Under the pieces are notes generated by a model that did not search any database, was not told the origin of the DNA, and was given only the letters and a program-made list of their open reading frames with translations. The translations under genes and the position numbers were made by a program. A stretch of 13,782 bases of DNA from Sulfurovum sp. (GTDB taxonomy: Bacteria; Campylobacterota; Campylobacteria; Campylobacterales; Sulfurovaceae), in contig JAGSGJ010000045.1 in NCBI GenBank assembly GCA_023955225.1, forward strand, positions 1-13,782, given 5' to 3'. Position 1 is the stretch's first letter. Each line of letters starts with the position of its first letter. Of this stretch, positions 1 through 6,365 are shown in pieces.

Positions 1-417
1 ATTAACATATATTCCATGTATGTCTAGATGTGCATTTTGTAAAGCTTCTCTTGATGGAGAATAAATCTTCTCTTCTCCAAAATGATATAGCTTTTTTGAG
101 ATTGATCCAATAGTGATATCAAAGTAGCCATTGCTCTCATGATAATAAGATCTAGAAAGTTTAATTGCTTCAGCTAAATAAATATCATACTTTACATGAT
201 GTATTTTGTTAAGTTTTGCCAGTGTGGCAGTCTCATTATAGGTAGAAAGAGAATCTTCGATACGCTTTAGCAGTTCAAATGATTTGGTGATTTCCTGGTT
301 GTCTTTTTGAGGGAGTGAGATACTTACAAAAGTACCCATAAGTACCTGTGTACGTGTTTGTAACTCCTCTTCTGCAAGTAAAAATAAAGGTAATAAGAAA
401 ACAAAGAGAAGTCGCAT
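1..417 (-). CDS. apbE: ApbE-family FAD:protein FMN transferase, partial (N-terminal 139 residues)
   Basis: The frame is open from an ATG at 415-417 to the left edge, so the C-terminal part is missing. The first ~16 residues (MRLLFVFLLPLFLLA) form a short hydrophobic signal peptide with no lipobox cysteine, so export with signal-peptidase I cleavage is likely. Then follow the hallmarks of the ApbE fold: a 'TQVLMGTFVSISL' strand, a helix ending 'IEDSLSTYN' with 'AKLN' soon after, and 'ESNGYFDITIG', which matches the conserved 'G.FDiTv.pl' region. The family attaches FMN from FAD to Thr/Ser of extracytoplasmic redox subunits such as NqrB/C and RnfG. The catalytic Asp/Thr and Mg sites would lie beyond the edge and cannot be checked. 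The ATG overlaps the stop of the upstream DUF255 gene by one base (TAATG), implying translational coupling. Confidence 0.85.
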   Translation of the reverse strand, partial: MRLLFVFLLPLFLLAEEELQTRTQVLMGTFVSISLPQKDNQEITKSFELLKRIEDSLSTYNETATLAKLNKIHHVKYDIYLAEAIKLSRSYYHESNGYFDITIGSISKKLYHFGEEKIYSPSREALQNAHLDIHGIYVN

Positions 418-2348
418 TAACGTTTCTCTAAAATTTCTATAATTCCTTTAAAATCTTTTTCATGTCCAAAACAGCTATTGGAATTACACAGCATAAAACC
501 GTCATTGGTGTCATTTTTCAAAAGAGAAAAGGGATGAGGAAGGGCATCTAGGTCCTTAATGTGTATTTTGAGTGCATCTTCTTTGGCTTTGATAACGACA
601 TCATCTTTGAGATAACGAATCACCATACGGCTCATACTTGGTGTAGAGATAGGTTGGCGCATGATATCATAAGAATAGATCTCCAGTGTTTTAAAGACAA
701 ATTTTTTATAGACGCTATCAACTAAAGAAGAGATGCTGTAAAGTACTGAAAGCATGGTCGCTACGGAAGAAGGATAAGAGCTGTCATAAATGTTTGCATT
801 GGTTTCAAATTCTCCACGTGAGAACTTCCATTTGCCTTGGTCAAAGTATTTTTCAATGGCACTGTTCGTAAGTTTGGTTGCCGTGATAAGATAGGTTTCA
901 TCAAGTGTACTTTCATAGGCTTCGATGAGCACTTCTGCAAGATAGGCATAATCTTCCAAAAATGCTTTGATCTTTGGTTTTTTACCCATGAGTGTAGAGT
1001 GAAAGAGTTCAGAATTGATGTACATACTCTCCAGCAATGTATCCAGTGATCTGATAGCTGGTTTGAGGTAAGCGTTGTCTACACGGCTGGCTTTGAAAAG
1101 ACTTTTGATCATCATGGCATTCCATGAAACAAGTATTTTTTTGTCTATGAAAGGGTGGGTACGTTTTTCTCTGCGCTTTTTGAGTGCCTGTATAGCTTCA
1201 TCATAGTAAGGGATATCATTATGGGCAGGATCATCTGTGCGAACGATGTTCTTACCTTCAAAATTTCCTTCTGGTGTGATATGAAGTGCCTTGGCAAGTG
1301 CAGCATGTTCCTGGTTTGGGATGCCTGTTTTTTCAAAAGACTTTAAAGCCTTTTCATAGGTATAGACAAAGTATTTGCCTTCTTCTCCTTCCGTATCTGC
1401 ATCAGAAGCAGAGTAAAAAAGGCCATCCTCACTCATATTTTTCACCATAAAGTCTATGGTTTCAAAAGCAACAGATTTGTAAAATGCATCTCCTTTGACA
1501 TGATATGCTTTAAGATACACTTCAGCAAGTAGGGCATTGTCGTAAGTCATTTTTTCAAAATGAGGCACAAGCCATTCATTATCGGTAGAGTAGCGGCAAA
1601 AACCACCTTCGATAAGATCTCTTAAGCCACCTTTTGCCATGGAAGTGAGTGAGTGTAGTGCCATGTTTCGTGTCTCTTTATCTCCGGTGATACGGTATAG
1701 ATCTAACAGTAGGTCAAGCATAGAGGCTTGAGGAAATTTGGGCGCTTTGTTAAAACCGCCATTTTGGTTATCAAAAAGTTGTTTGGCTTGGTCTGAAAAT
1801 CTATTGACAATACTTAAGTCCAGTTTTGTGGCTTGTATCTTGTCTTCTTTGGGATTGAGAAAACGGAGTATCTCATCAGCTTTTTCTGTAAGAAGATCTT
1901 GTTCTTTGGTATATTTATCCGCGATGACTTCCAGTAAGCTTGAAAAACTCATCATTCCATAACGTGGTTCATCGGGTATGTAGGTGGCGGAGTAGAAAGG
2001 TTTCTGTTCCTGTGTTAAAAAGACGGAAGTAGGCCATCCTCCTGGACGCTGATTCATCAGCTGGTAAACTTCTTGAAAGTGTTTGTCTATGTCTGGACGC
2101 TCTTCTCTATCAACCTTGACTGCAATAAAATGTTCATTGAGTATCTTTGCAGTGGCTTCATCTTTAAAAGATTCATCTTCCATCACATGGCACCAGTGAC
2201 AAGAACTGTACCCTATAGAGAGAAAAATAGCTTTATTTTCCTTACGGGCTTTTTCAAAGGCTTCTGCTCCCCATGGGTACCAATCAACTGGATTGTCAGC
2301 ATGCTGCTGTAAATACGGAGAGTGTTCATTTTTGAGGTGATTTGCCAT
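417..2348 (-). CDS. Thioredoxin-fold DUF255 protein (YyaL / SSP411 family)
   Basis: This 643-residue protein has the length and architecture of the bacterial YyaL / human SPATA20 family: an N-terminal thioredoxin-like domain (~1-170) followed by an (alpha/alpha)6-barrel-like region. Visible family motifs are 'HSPYLQQHADNPVDWYPW' near the start, the CxxC-type centre C50-H-W-C53-H ('GYSSCHWCHVME'), 'VDREERPDID' (79-88) and the cis-proline region 'GGWPTSVFLT' (103-112). 'FHSTLMGKKPKIKAFLEDYA' in the barrel half is also typical. No signal peptide is visible, so it is probably cytosolic. The in vivo reaction is not established for the family; a redox or carbohydrate/epimerase-like role is conjecture. 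The start is supported by AAGG about 6 bases upstream of the ATG. It is divergent from dsbD and overlaps the downstream apbE by one base. Confidence 0.9.
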   Translation of the reverse strand: MANHLKNEHSPYLQQHADNPVDWYPWGAEAFEKARKENKAIFLSIGYSSCHWCHVMEDESFKDEATAKILNEHFIAVKVDREERPDIDKHFQEVYQLMNQRPGGWPTSVFLTQEQKPFYSATYIPDEPRYGMMSFSSLLEVIADKYTKEQDLLTEKADEILRFLNPKEDKIQATKLDLSIVNRFSDQAKQLFDNQNGGFNKAPKFPQASMLDLLLDLYRITGDKETRNMALHSLTSMAKGGLRDLIEGGFCRYSTDNEWLVPHFEKMTYDNALLAEVYLKAYHVKGDAFYKSVAFETIDFMVKNMSEDGLFYSASDADTEGEEGKYFVYTYEKALKSFEKTGIPNQEHAALAKALHITPEGNFEGKNIVRTDDPAHNDIPYYDEAIQALKKRREKRTHPFIDKKILVSWNAMMIKSLFKASRVDNAYLKPAIRSLDTLLESMYINSELFHSTLMGKKPKIKAFLEDYAYLAEVLIEAYESTLDETYLITATKLTNSAIEKYFDQGKWKFSRGEFETNANIYDSSYPSSVATMLSVLYSISSLVDSVYKKFVFKTLEIYSYDIMRQPISTPSMSRMVIRYLKDDVVIKAKEDALKIHIKDLDALPHPFSLLKNDTNDGFMLCNSNSCFGHEKDFKGIIEILEKR

Positions 2349-2406
2349 TTTTAACCTTTATTATTAACCAATTGCTGGTAATATTACACAGCTTATACAC
2401 AAATAG

Positions 2407-2425
2407 TACAATAGAATACTATAAA
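2407..2425 (+). promoter_or_regulatory. Candidate -10 boxes for dsbD
   Basis: The 99-base divergent gap between the DUF255 gene and dsbD holds two plausible plus-strand -10 boxes: TACAAT at 2407-2412 and TATAAA at 2420-2425, both followed by an A-rich leader. No clear -35 is visible. I cannot choose between them from sequence alone. The dsbD ribosome binding site is weak (AAAAGAGAAAAAATG). Confidence 0.3.
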
Positions 2426-2447
2426 AGTTTAATATAAAAGAGAAAAA

Positions 2448-4229
2448 ATGAATGATTTAGTAAAAAAGTTACTCTTATTGAGTTTCCTTTTAGGTACATT
2501 TGCATCTGCAGGTTTTGACAGCGCATTGAAAAAACAGAAGTTTTTATCACCAGATGAAGCATTTACAGTTACTGCTGTGCTTCAAGATGAGGTCATAGAA
2601 ACAAAAGTGGTTATGGCTGATAAAATTCATGTCTATGAAAACACATTATTTTATAGAATCATTTCTCCTTCTTCTGTAGAACTTGACGTTACAAAACCCA
2701 AAGCGCATGATTTTGATGGTGATATGGGCTATGAAAAAGAGTTACTTGTTAGAATTCCTACTAAAGAGATAGAGTCACAGGTCAAAGGTGACTATACACT
2801 TGAGATAGAATTTCAAGGATGTTCCGATGCAGGTATCTGTTATCAGCCTATCAAAAAAACGTTTGATTTTAAAGGTGAAGAATTAGGTGTATTTGAGAAG
2901 ATCTCAAAACTTATCAAAGAGGGTAATACAGCGAAAATAGCAGATATTTTGGTCAATGAAAGTTCAATCTTTATTTTGCTTCTTTTCTTCATTTTTGGTT
3001 TATTGTTGGCATTGACGCCATGTATTTTCCCTATGATCCCTATCTTGTCTTCGATTATCGTTTCACAGCAGGGGGGAAATGAGAAACCAAGTGTAGCGCA
3101 AGCATTCTTCACTTCTTTGGTCTATGTGGTTTCTATGGCTTTGACTTACACTGCTGTAGGGATCATCGCCGGATTGGTAGGTGCTGATATTCAAACGGCG
3201 ATGCAAAACCCTTGGGTACTGACGATCTTTGCCGGGATGTTTGTGGCATTGGCATTTTCACTCTTTGGGTATTATGAGATAGGATTACCTGCATCATGGC
3301 AGTCTAAACTTACAAAAGCCAGTGACAATGCACAAGGAAAAGGCATTATGGGGACTGCAATTATGGGACTTCTTTCTGCACTTATTGTAGGCCCATGTGT
3401 AGCACCGCCACTTGGAGGTGCTGTACTTTTCATCTCTCATACAGGAGATGCTTTTTTAGGTGGCGCAGCACTTTTTATCATGAGTATAGGTATGGGTATG
3501 CCACTTCTGCTTGTCGGTATAGGCGCTGGCAAATTTATGCCAAAACCAGGTGGTTGGATGACTATAGTGTCTCAAGTCTTTGGTGTCATGATGCTGGGGC
3601 TTGGTATCTTTATGCTCTCACGTATACTTCCAGACAGTCTTACGATGATACTTTGGTCATTGTTGTTTATAGGTTCAGCACTTTATATGGGTGTCTTTAA
3701 CCCTAGTAATGCAACAAAAGGTGCAAAGAAACTTTTCCAGCTCTTAGCTATTGTATTCTTGTTCTATGGTGGATCACTCTTCATTGGTGGGATCAGTGGT
3801 TCAAGTTCAGTGATCAGGCCATTTGAAAAATTCACACAGTATACTGGAGCTGTAGCCACTGCCGCTATGCATACAAATAAAGGCCATAGAGGCTATAGTG
3901 TAGAACGTCTTATGAAAGAGGTAAGTGAGTCAGATAAACCAGTGGTTGTGGACTTCGGTAAAAAGTCTTGTACGTCATGTACAGAACTCGAAGAGATCAC
4001 CTTCCCCGATCCAAGAGTACAAGAGTATCTTAAAAAGTTTACTTTCATTAAGATAGACTTGACTGACAATACGGATGCAGATAAAGCACTGCTCAAAAAG
4101 TTCGAACTTTTTGGTACGCCAAACATTATCTTCTTTGATAAAGAAAATAATTACTTGGCAGAGAAAAGTTTAACTGGGTTTGTACCACCTGAAGACTTTG
4201 CCAAACATTTGGAGAGTATCTTAAAATAA
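2448..4229 (+). CDS. dsbD: Thiol:disulfide interchange protein DsbD
   Basis: Full-length three-domain DsbD (593 residues), which passes electrons from cytoplasmic thioredoxin across the inner membrane to periplasmic thiol proteins such as cytochrome c maturation factors and disulfide isomerases. Domains in order: signal peptide (1-21, ending ASA); N-terminal periplasmic domain (~22-150) with the active pair C125 and C131 in 'GCSDAGICYQP'; a multi-helix membrane domain (~172-450) with C192 in 'LTPCIFPMIPIL' and C317 in 'VGPCVAPPLGG'; and a C-terminal thioredoxin domain (~480-593) with C508-T-S-C511 and cis-proline P558 in 'FGTP'. All six expected cysteines are present, so it should be active. 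It is transcribed away from the DUF255 gene. A nearby c-type cytochrome and ApbE fit a demand for periplasmic redox maturation, though no direct partner gene is adjacent. Confidence 0.96.
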   Translation: MNDLVKKLLLLSFLLGTFASAGFDSALKKQKFLSPDEAFTVTAVLQDEVIETKVVMADKIHVYENTLFYRIISPSSVELDVTKPKAHDFDGDMGYEKELLVRIPTKEIESQVKGDYTLEIEFQGCSDAGICYQPIKKTFDFKGEELGVFEKISKLIKEGNTAKIADILVNESSIFILLLFFIFGLLLALTPCIFPMIPILSSIIVSQQGGNEKPSVAQAFFTSLVYVVSMALTYTAVGIIAGLVGADIQTAMQNPWVLTIFAGMFVALAFSLFGYYEIGLPASWQSKLTKASDNAQGKGIMGTAIMGLLSALIVGPCVAPPLGGAVLFISHTGDAFLGGAALFIMSIGMGMPLLLVGIGAGKFMPKPGGWMTIVSQVFGVMMLGLGIFMLSRILPDSLTMILWSLLFIGSALYMGVFNPSNATKGAKKLFQLLAIVFLFYGGSLFIGGISGSSSVIRPFEKFTQYTGAVATAAMHTNKGHRGYSVERLMKEVSESDKPVVVDFGKKSCTSCTELEEITFPDPRVQEYLKKFTFIKIDLTDNTDADKALLKKFELFGTPNIIFFDKENNYLAEKSLTGFVPPEDFAKHLESILK

Positions 4230-4232
4230 CAG

Positions 4233-4257
4233 AGGGAGTCTAAACTTTAGACTCTCT
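4233..4257 (+). terminator. Hairpin after dsbD
   Basis: A stem starting 3 bases after the dsbD stop pairs 4234-4242 (GGGAGTCTA) with 4248-4256 (TAGACTCTC), with one G-U pair and a 5-base loop. No T-run follows on the plus strand, so it is either a weak intrinsic terminator or a 3' stabilising hairpin. Confidence 0.5.
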
Positions 4258-4345
4258 ATAACTGTAATAGCAACCTTTTTCTCTGTATAAAACAAAGCAG
4301 CATGTTGATAGCAAAAAGGTTTATGTATTCTGATGACTTTTAATG

Positions 4346-4804
4346 TTAGTCTTCATCACTGCTGTCAGTGGTATAGACACCGGTTAGTTTTTTCCAAATG
4401 ATCGAAGCGTTGAGTCCAAACCAGATCAGAAGTCCTACACCTAGGGTTGCAGCCCAACCAGCTTGTTCAAATTCAGCAACATTGATAAGGTTGTACTGTT
4501 GTAAGCCCCAGATAAATGCCGCAATAATAATGACTGTGATGATAGCACCGTAATACTTCAAACTCTGGAAAATTGATTTGATGGCTAGTAACCAAAGTGC
4601 AAGCATAATGAGTATAGCAAAGGGTTTAAACCCTGAAAGTATGTCATCTACATTAGAGATGTAGTGTATAAAGTGGTGTCCACTGGGATTCCATGTGCCA
4701 ACTGCAAGTGCTATAGATAAAATAAGTGTTACCCACCAGGCTAAATGGGTAATTTTCTTACCACCTTTTGTTGTCGTTGTGTTGGTCAATACATTTGGGA
4801 TCAT
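4346..4804 (-). CDS. Small four-helix inner-membrane protein, DUF6524-like
   Basis: This 152-residue protein has about four hydrophobic segments (roughly 20-37, 60-79, 85-103 and 116-138), a short polar N-terminus and an acidic C-terminal tail (TTDSSDED). The end of the first helix carries 'GTWNPSGHHFIHY', which resembles the 'TYNPTGYSYFHW' motif I associate with the DUF6524 family of uncharacterised membrane proteins; that assignment is from memory and tentative. No cofactor motif or catalytic residue is evident, and I cannot give a function. The start is well supported by AAGGAAG about 5 bases before the ATG. It is a single-gene unit, convergent with dsbD and divergent from the cvfB-like gene, with its own -10 box at 4833-4838. 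Confidence 0.8.
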   Translation of the reverse strand: MIPNVLTNTTTTKGGKKITHLAWWVTLILSIALAVGTWNPSGHHFIHYISNVDDILSGFKPFAILIMLALWLLAIKSIFQSLKYYGAIITVIIIAAFIWGLQQYNLINVAEFEQAGWAATLGVGLLIWFGLNASIIWKKLTGVYTTDSSDED

Positions 4805-4832
4805 ACATACTTCCTTGGGTTAGTGTGAAAAT

Positions 4833-4862
4833 ATTATAGCCAAATCTTTTTTTAGCTATAAT
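4833..4862. promoter_or_regulatory. Back-to-back divergent promoters
   Basis: A perfect plus-strand -10 box TATAAT lies at 4857-4862 (for the cvfB-like gene) and a perfect minus-strand TATAAT at 4833-4838 (for the small membrane protein). With flanking bases they form an inverted repeat, ATTATAGC (4833-4840) and GCTATAAT (4855-4862), separated by 14 bases. Each -10 falls where the other promoter's -35 would be, so the two promoters probably cannot be occupied together. No good -35 is seen for either. Confidence 0.65.
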
Positions 4863-4872
4863 GTCATTACAA

Positions 4873-4889
4873 CTGTGAGTGCATCACAG
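4873..4889 (+). promoter_or_regulatory. Perfect palindrome CTGTGA-N5-TCACAG in the cvfB leader
   Basis: Two perfect 6-base arms (4873-4878 and 4884-4889) are separated by GTGCA and begin about 11 bases after the -10 box, so around +4 of the predicted transcript. The arms recall the CRP/FNR-type TGTGA...TCACA half-sites, but the spacer is 5 bases rather than 6. It could be a repressor operator or a 5'-end RNA hairpin. Confidence 0.4.
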
Positions 4890-4914
4890 AATTTAAGATG
4901 AAACGGAATAACAC

Positions 4915-5796
4915 ATGGAAGAAACAATAACTACAACCACAGAAAAATCAAAAAACTTAACTATTAAGATCGGTGAGATCAATACTCTAGAAGTCATGCG
5001 TGACACTGACTATGGCTATTTTCTTGAAGCAAAAGATGAGAAGGAAGTACTTCTGCCTAATGTCTATGTCATGGAAGATGAGATGCCTATGGGATCACTG
5101 ATAGATGTATTTGTCTATACGGACAGTGAAGACCGTCCTGTTGCTAGCACCAAAATGCCTTATGCAAAGCTCGGTGAATATGGGTACTTTACAGTGGTAG
5201 ACTACAAGGCTTATGGGGCTTTTGTAAACTGGGGACTCCCTAAAGACTTGTTTGTACCTCTTTCTCAACAAAAAGAACATTTTACTATAGGGAAAAAGTA
5301 TCTTTTACGTGTCTGTTTAGATGCGCAAACAGATCGTCTTTTTGCTACCCAAAAAATAGGTAAATATTTAAACAGAGATATGAGTGGCCTACATCAAAAC
5401 AAAGTGTTGGATGCCATCGTTTTGGCTAAAACGCCACTGGGTTTTAAAGTAGTAGCGGATAATCAGTATGAAGGTATGCTTTTCACCAATGAGATCTTTG
5501 AAGACATACGTATAGGTGACCGTAAAAAAGTGTATATAAAAAATGTAAGAAAAGATTTTAAACTTGACCTTTCTTTACAGCCTATAGGAAAAAAAGCGAA
5601 GATCGGTGAGGCAGAAGGTATTATCATCCAACTCCTTAAAGAATCCGAAGGCACATTGCCTTTTACCTATAAAAGCGATGCCGATGAGATTAAAAAAGTC
5701 TTTGGTATGAGTAAGAAAAATTTTAAACGTACGTTGACAGAACTGATCGAGAGTAAACAGATACAATTGTTAGATGATACAATTGTCTTATTGTGA
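4915..5796 (+). CDS. CvfB-like S1-domain RNA-binding protein with C-terminal winged helix
   Basis: The 293-residue protein has the length and layout of the CvfB/YitL family: tandem S1-like OB folds followed by a winged-helix domain. The first fold spans ~16-80 ('IGEINTLEVMRDTDYGYFLEA', then 'EVLLPNVYV'). A second at ~85-150 holds 'YGYFTVVDYKAYGAFVNWGLPKDLFVP', a classic S1 signature, and a third degenerate one lies at ~160-225 ('LGFKVVADNQYEGMLFTNEIF'). The winged helix covers ~232-293 ('DADEIKKVFGMSKKNFKRTLTELIESKQI'). The family binds RNA; in Staphylococcus aureus CvfB affects virulence-factor expression, but its role here is unknown. It is preceded by a strong -10 box and GGA 8-10 bases before the ATG, and probably shares a transcript with the DUF937 gene 33 bases downstream. 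Confidence 0.88.
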   Translation: MEETITTTTEKSKNLTIKIGEINTLEVMRDTDYGYFLEAKDEKEVLLPNVYVMEDEMPMGSLIDVFVYTDSEDRPVASTKMPYAKLGEYGYFTVVDYKAYGAFVNWGLPKDLFVPLSQQKEHFTIGKKYLLRVCLDAQTDRLFATQKIGKYLNRDMSGLHQNKVLDAIVLAKTPLGFKVVADNQYEGMLFTNEIFEDIRIGDRKKVYIKNVRKDFKLDLSLQPIGKKAKIGEAEGIIIQLLKESEGTLPFTYKSDADEIKKVFGMSKKNFKRTLTELIESKQIQLLDDTIVLL

Positions 5797-5829
5797 TATG
5801 CTCACTATAGAAATACTAAAGGAAAAGAT

Positions 5830-6276
5830 ATGGAATTAACGGATTTATTTAAAGTAGCTGCTTCTATGATACAAAGTAATGGAGATGATGCGACATCAGG
5901 ACTTAATGTAGATGATATCACCAATGCACTCAATACGTTAGTGGGAAATGGTCAAGGCGGACTGAATCTTGTAACATTTGTCGGTGGATTATCACAAAAT
6001 GGTTTGGGAGAGATCGTAGGCTCATGGTTAGGAAATGGTGAAAATAAATCTATTTCCATAGAACAGATCACTACACTTCTAGGTTCTGATAAGATTGCTG
6101 CTTTTGCTTCAGAACTTGGTCTCTCTCAAGAGAGTGCAGCGGGTGCATTAACTGAGGCAGTACCTCAAGTTGTCGATCAGGCAACACGAGGAGAAGGTAC
6201 GATTATGGATGAGATGCTTGGACAGGTAGGTGGACCTAACGGTGCTATGGAGATGCTTGGGAAAATGTTCAGATAA
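5830..6276 (+). CDS. YidB-family DUF937 protein
   Basis: This 148-residue, glycine- and alanine-rich, acidic protein has no signal peptide or membrane segment. The repeated short helices and the motifs 'GLNLVTFVGGLSQNGLGEIVGSWLGNGENKSIS' split around residues 44-76, 'LGSDKIAAFASELGLS' and 'LTEAVPQVVDQATRGEG' are those of the YidB/DUF937 family. No enzymatic function is known for that family, and no catalytic motif is visible here. The start is backed by AAAGGAAAA directly upstream. It sits 33 bases after the cvfB-like gene with no promoter seen between them, and is followed within 10 bases by a strong terminator, so it is the last gene of a two-gene unit. Confidence 0.85.
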   Translation: MELTDLFKVAASMIQSNGDDATSGLNVDDITNALNTLVGNGQGGLNLVTFVGGLSQNGLGEIVGSWLGNGENKSISIEQITTLLGSDKIAAFASELGLSQESAAGALTEAVPQVVDQATRGEGTIMDEMLGQVGGPNGAMEMLGKMFR

Positions 6277-6285
6277 ATTATTTTT

Positions 6286-6314
6286 AAAAAGTATGACAGT
6301 TTGTCATGCTTTTT
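6286..6314 (+). terminator. Rho-independent terminator after the DUF937 gene
   Basis: A 13-base stem pairs 6286-6298 (AAAAAGTATGACA) with 6302-6314 (TGTCATGCTTTTT), with a single G-U pair and a GTT loop; the right arm ends in a T-run. It closes the cvfB-DUF937 unit. The A-run upstream could also make it work for minus-strand transcripts. The first in-frame ATG of the next reading frame (6306) lies inside the right arm. Confidence 0.8.
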
Positions 6315-6332
6315 ACTTTAGTTTCTAACCTT

Positions 6333-6341
6333 TGCTACAAT
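6333..6341 (+). promoter_or_regulatory. Extended -10 promoter for the nuclease-hemJ unit
   Basis: TGCTACAAT matches the extended -10 pattern TGnTATAAT with one change. Transcription would start near 6347-6350, leaving a short leader that holds AGGA (6356-6359) and a TTG start at 6366. The position directly after a terminator supports a new transcription unit. Confidence 0.55.
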
Positions 6342-6365
6342 AGCATCAAAAATCTAGGATACTTT

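Noticed and set aside
2073..2312. Plus-strand open frame of 79 codons inside the DUF255 gene
   Set aside because: Antisense to a well-supported gene, with no ribosome site or recognisable protein features; the same holds for other frames opposite or within the listed genes (for example 3395-3700 inside dsbD and 837-1049).
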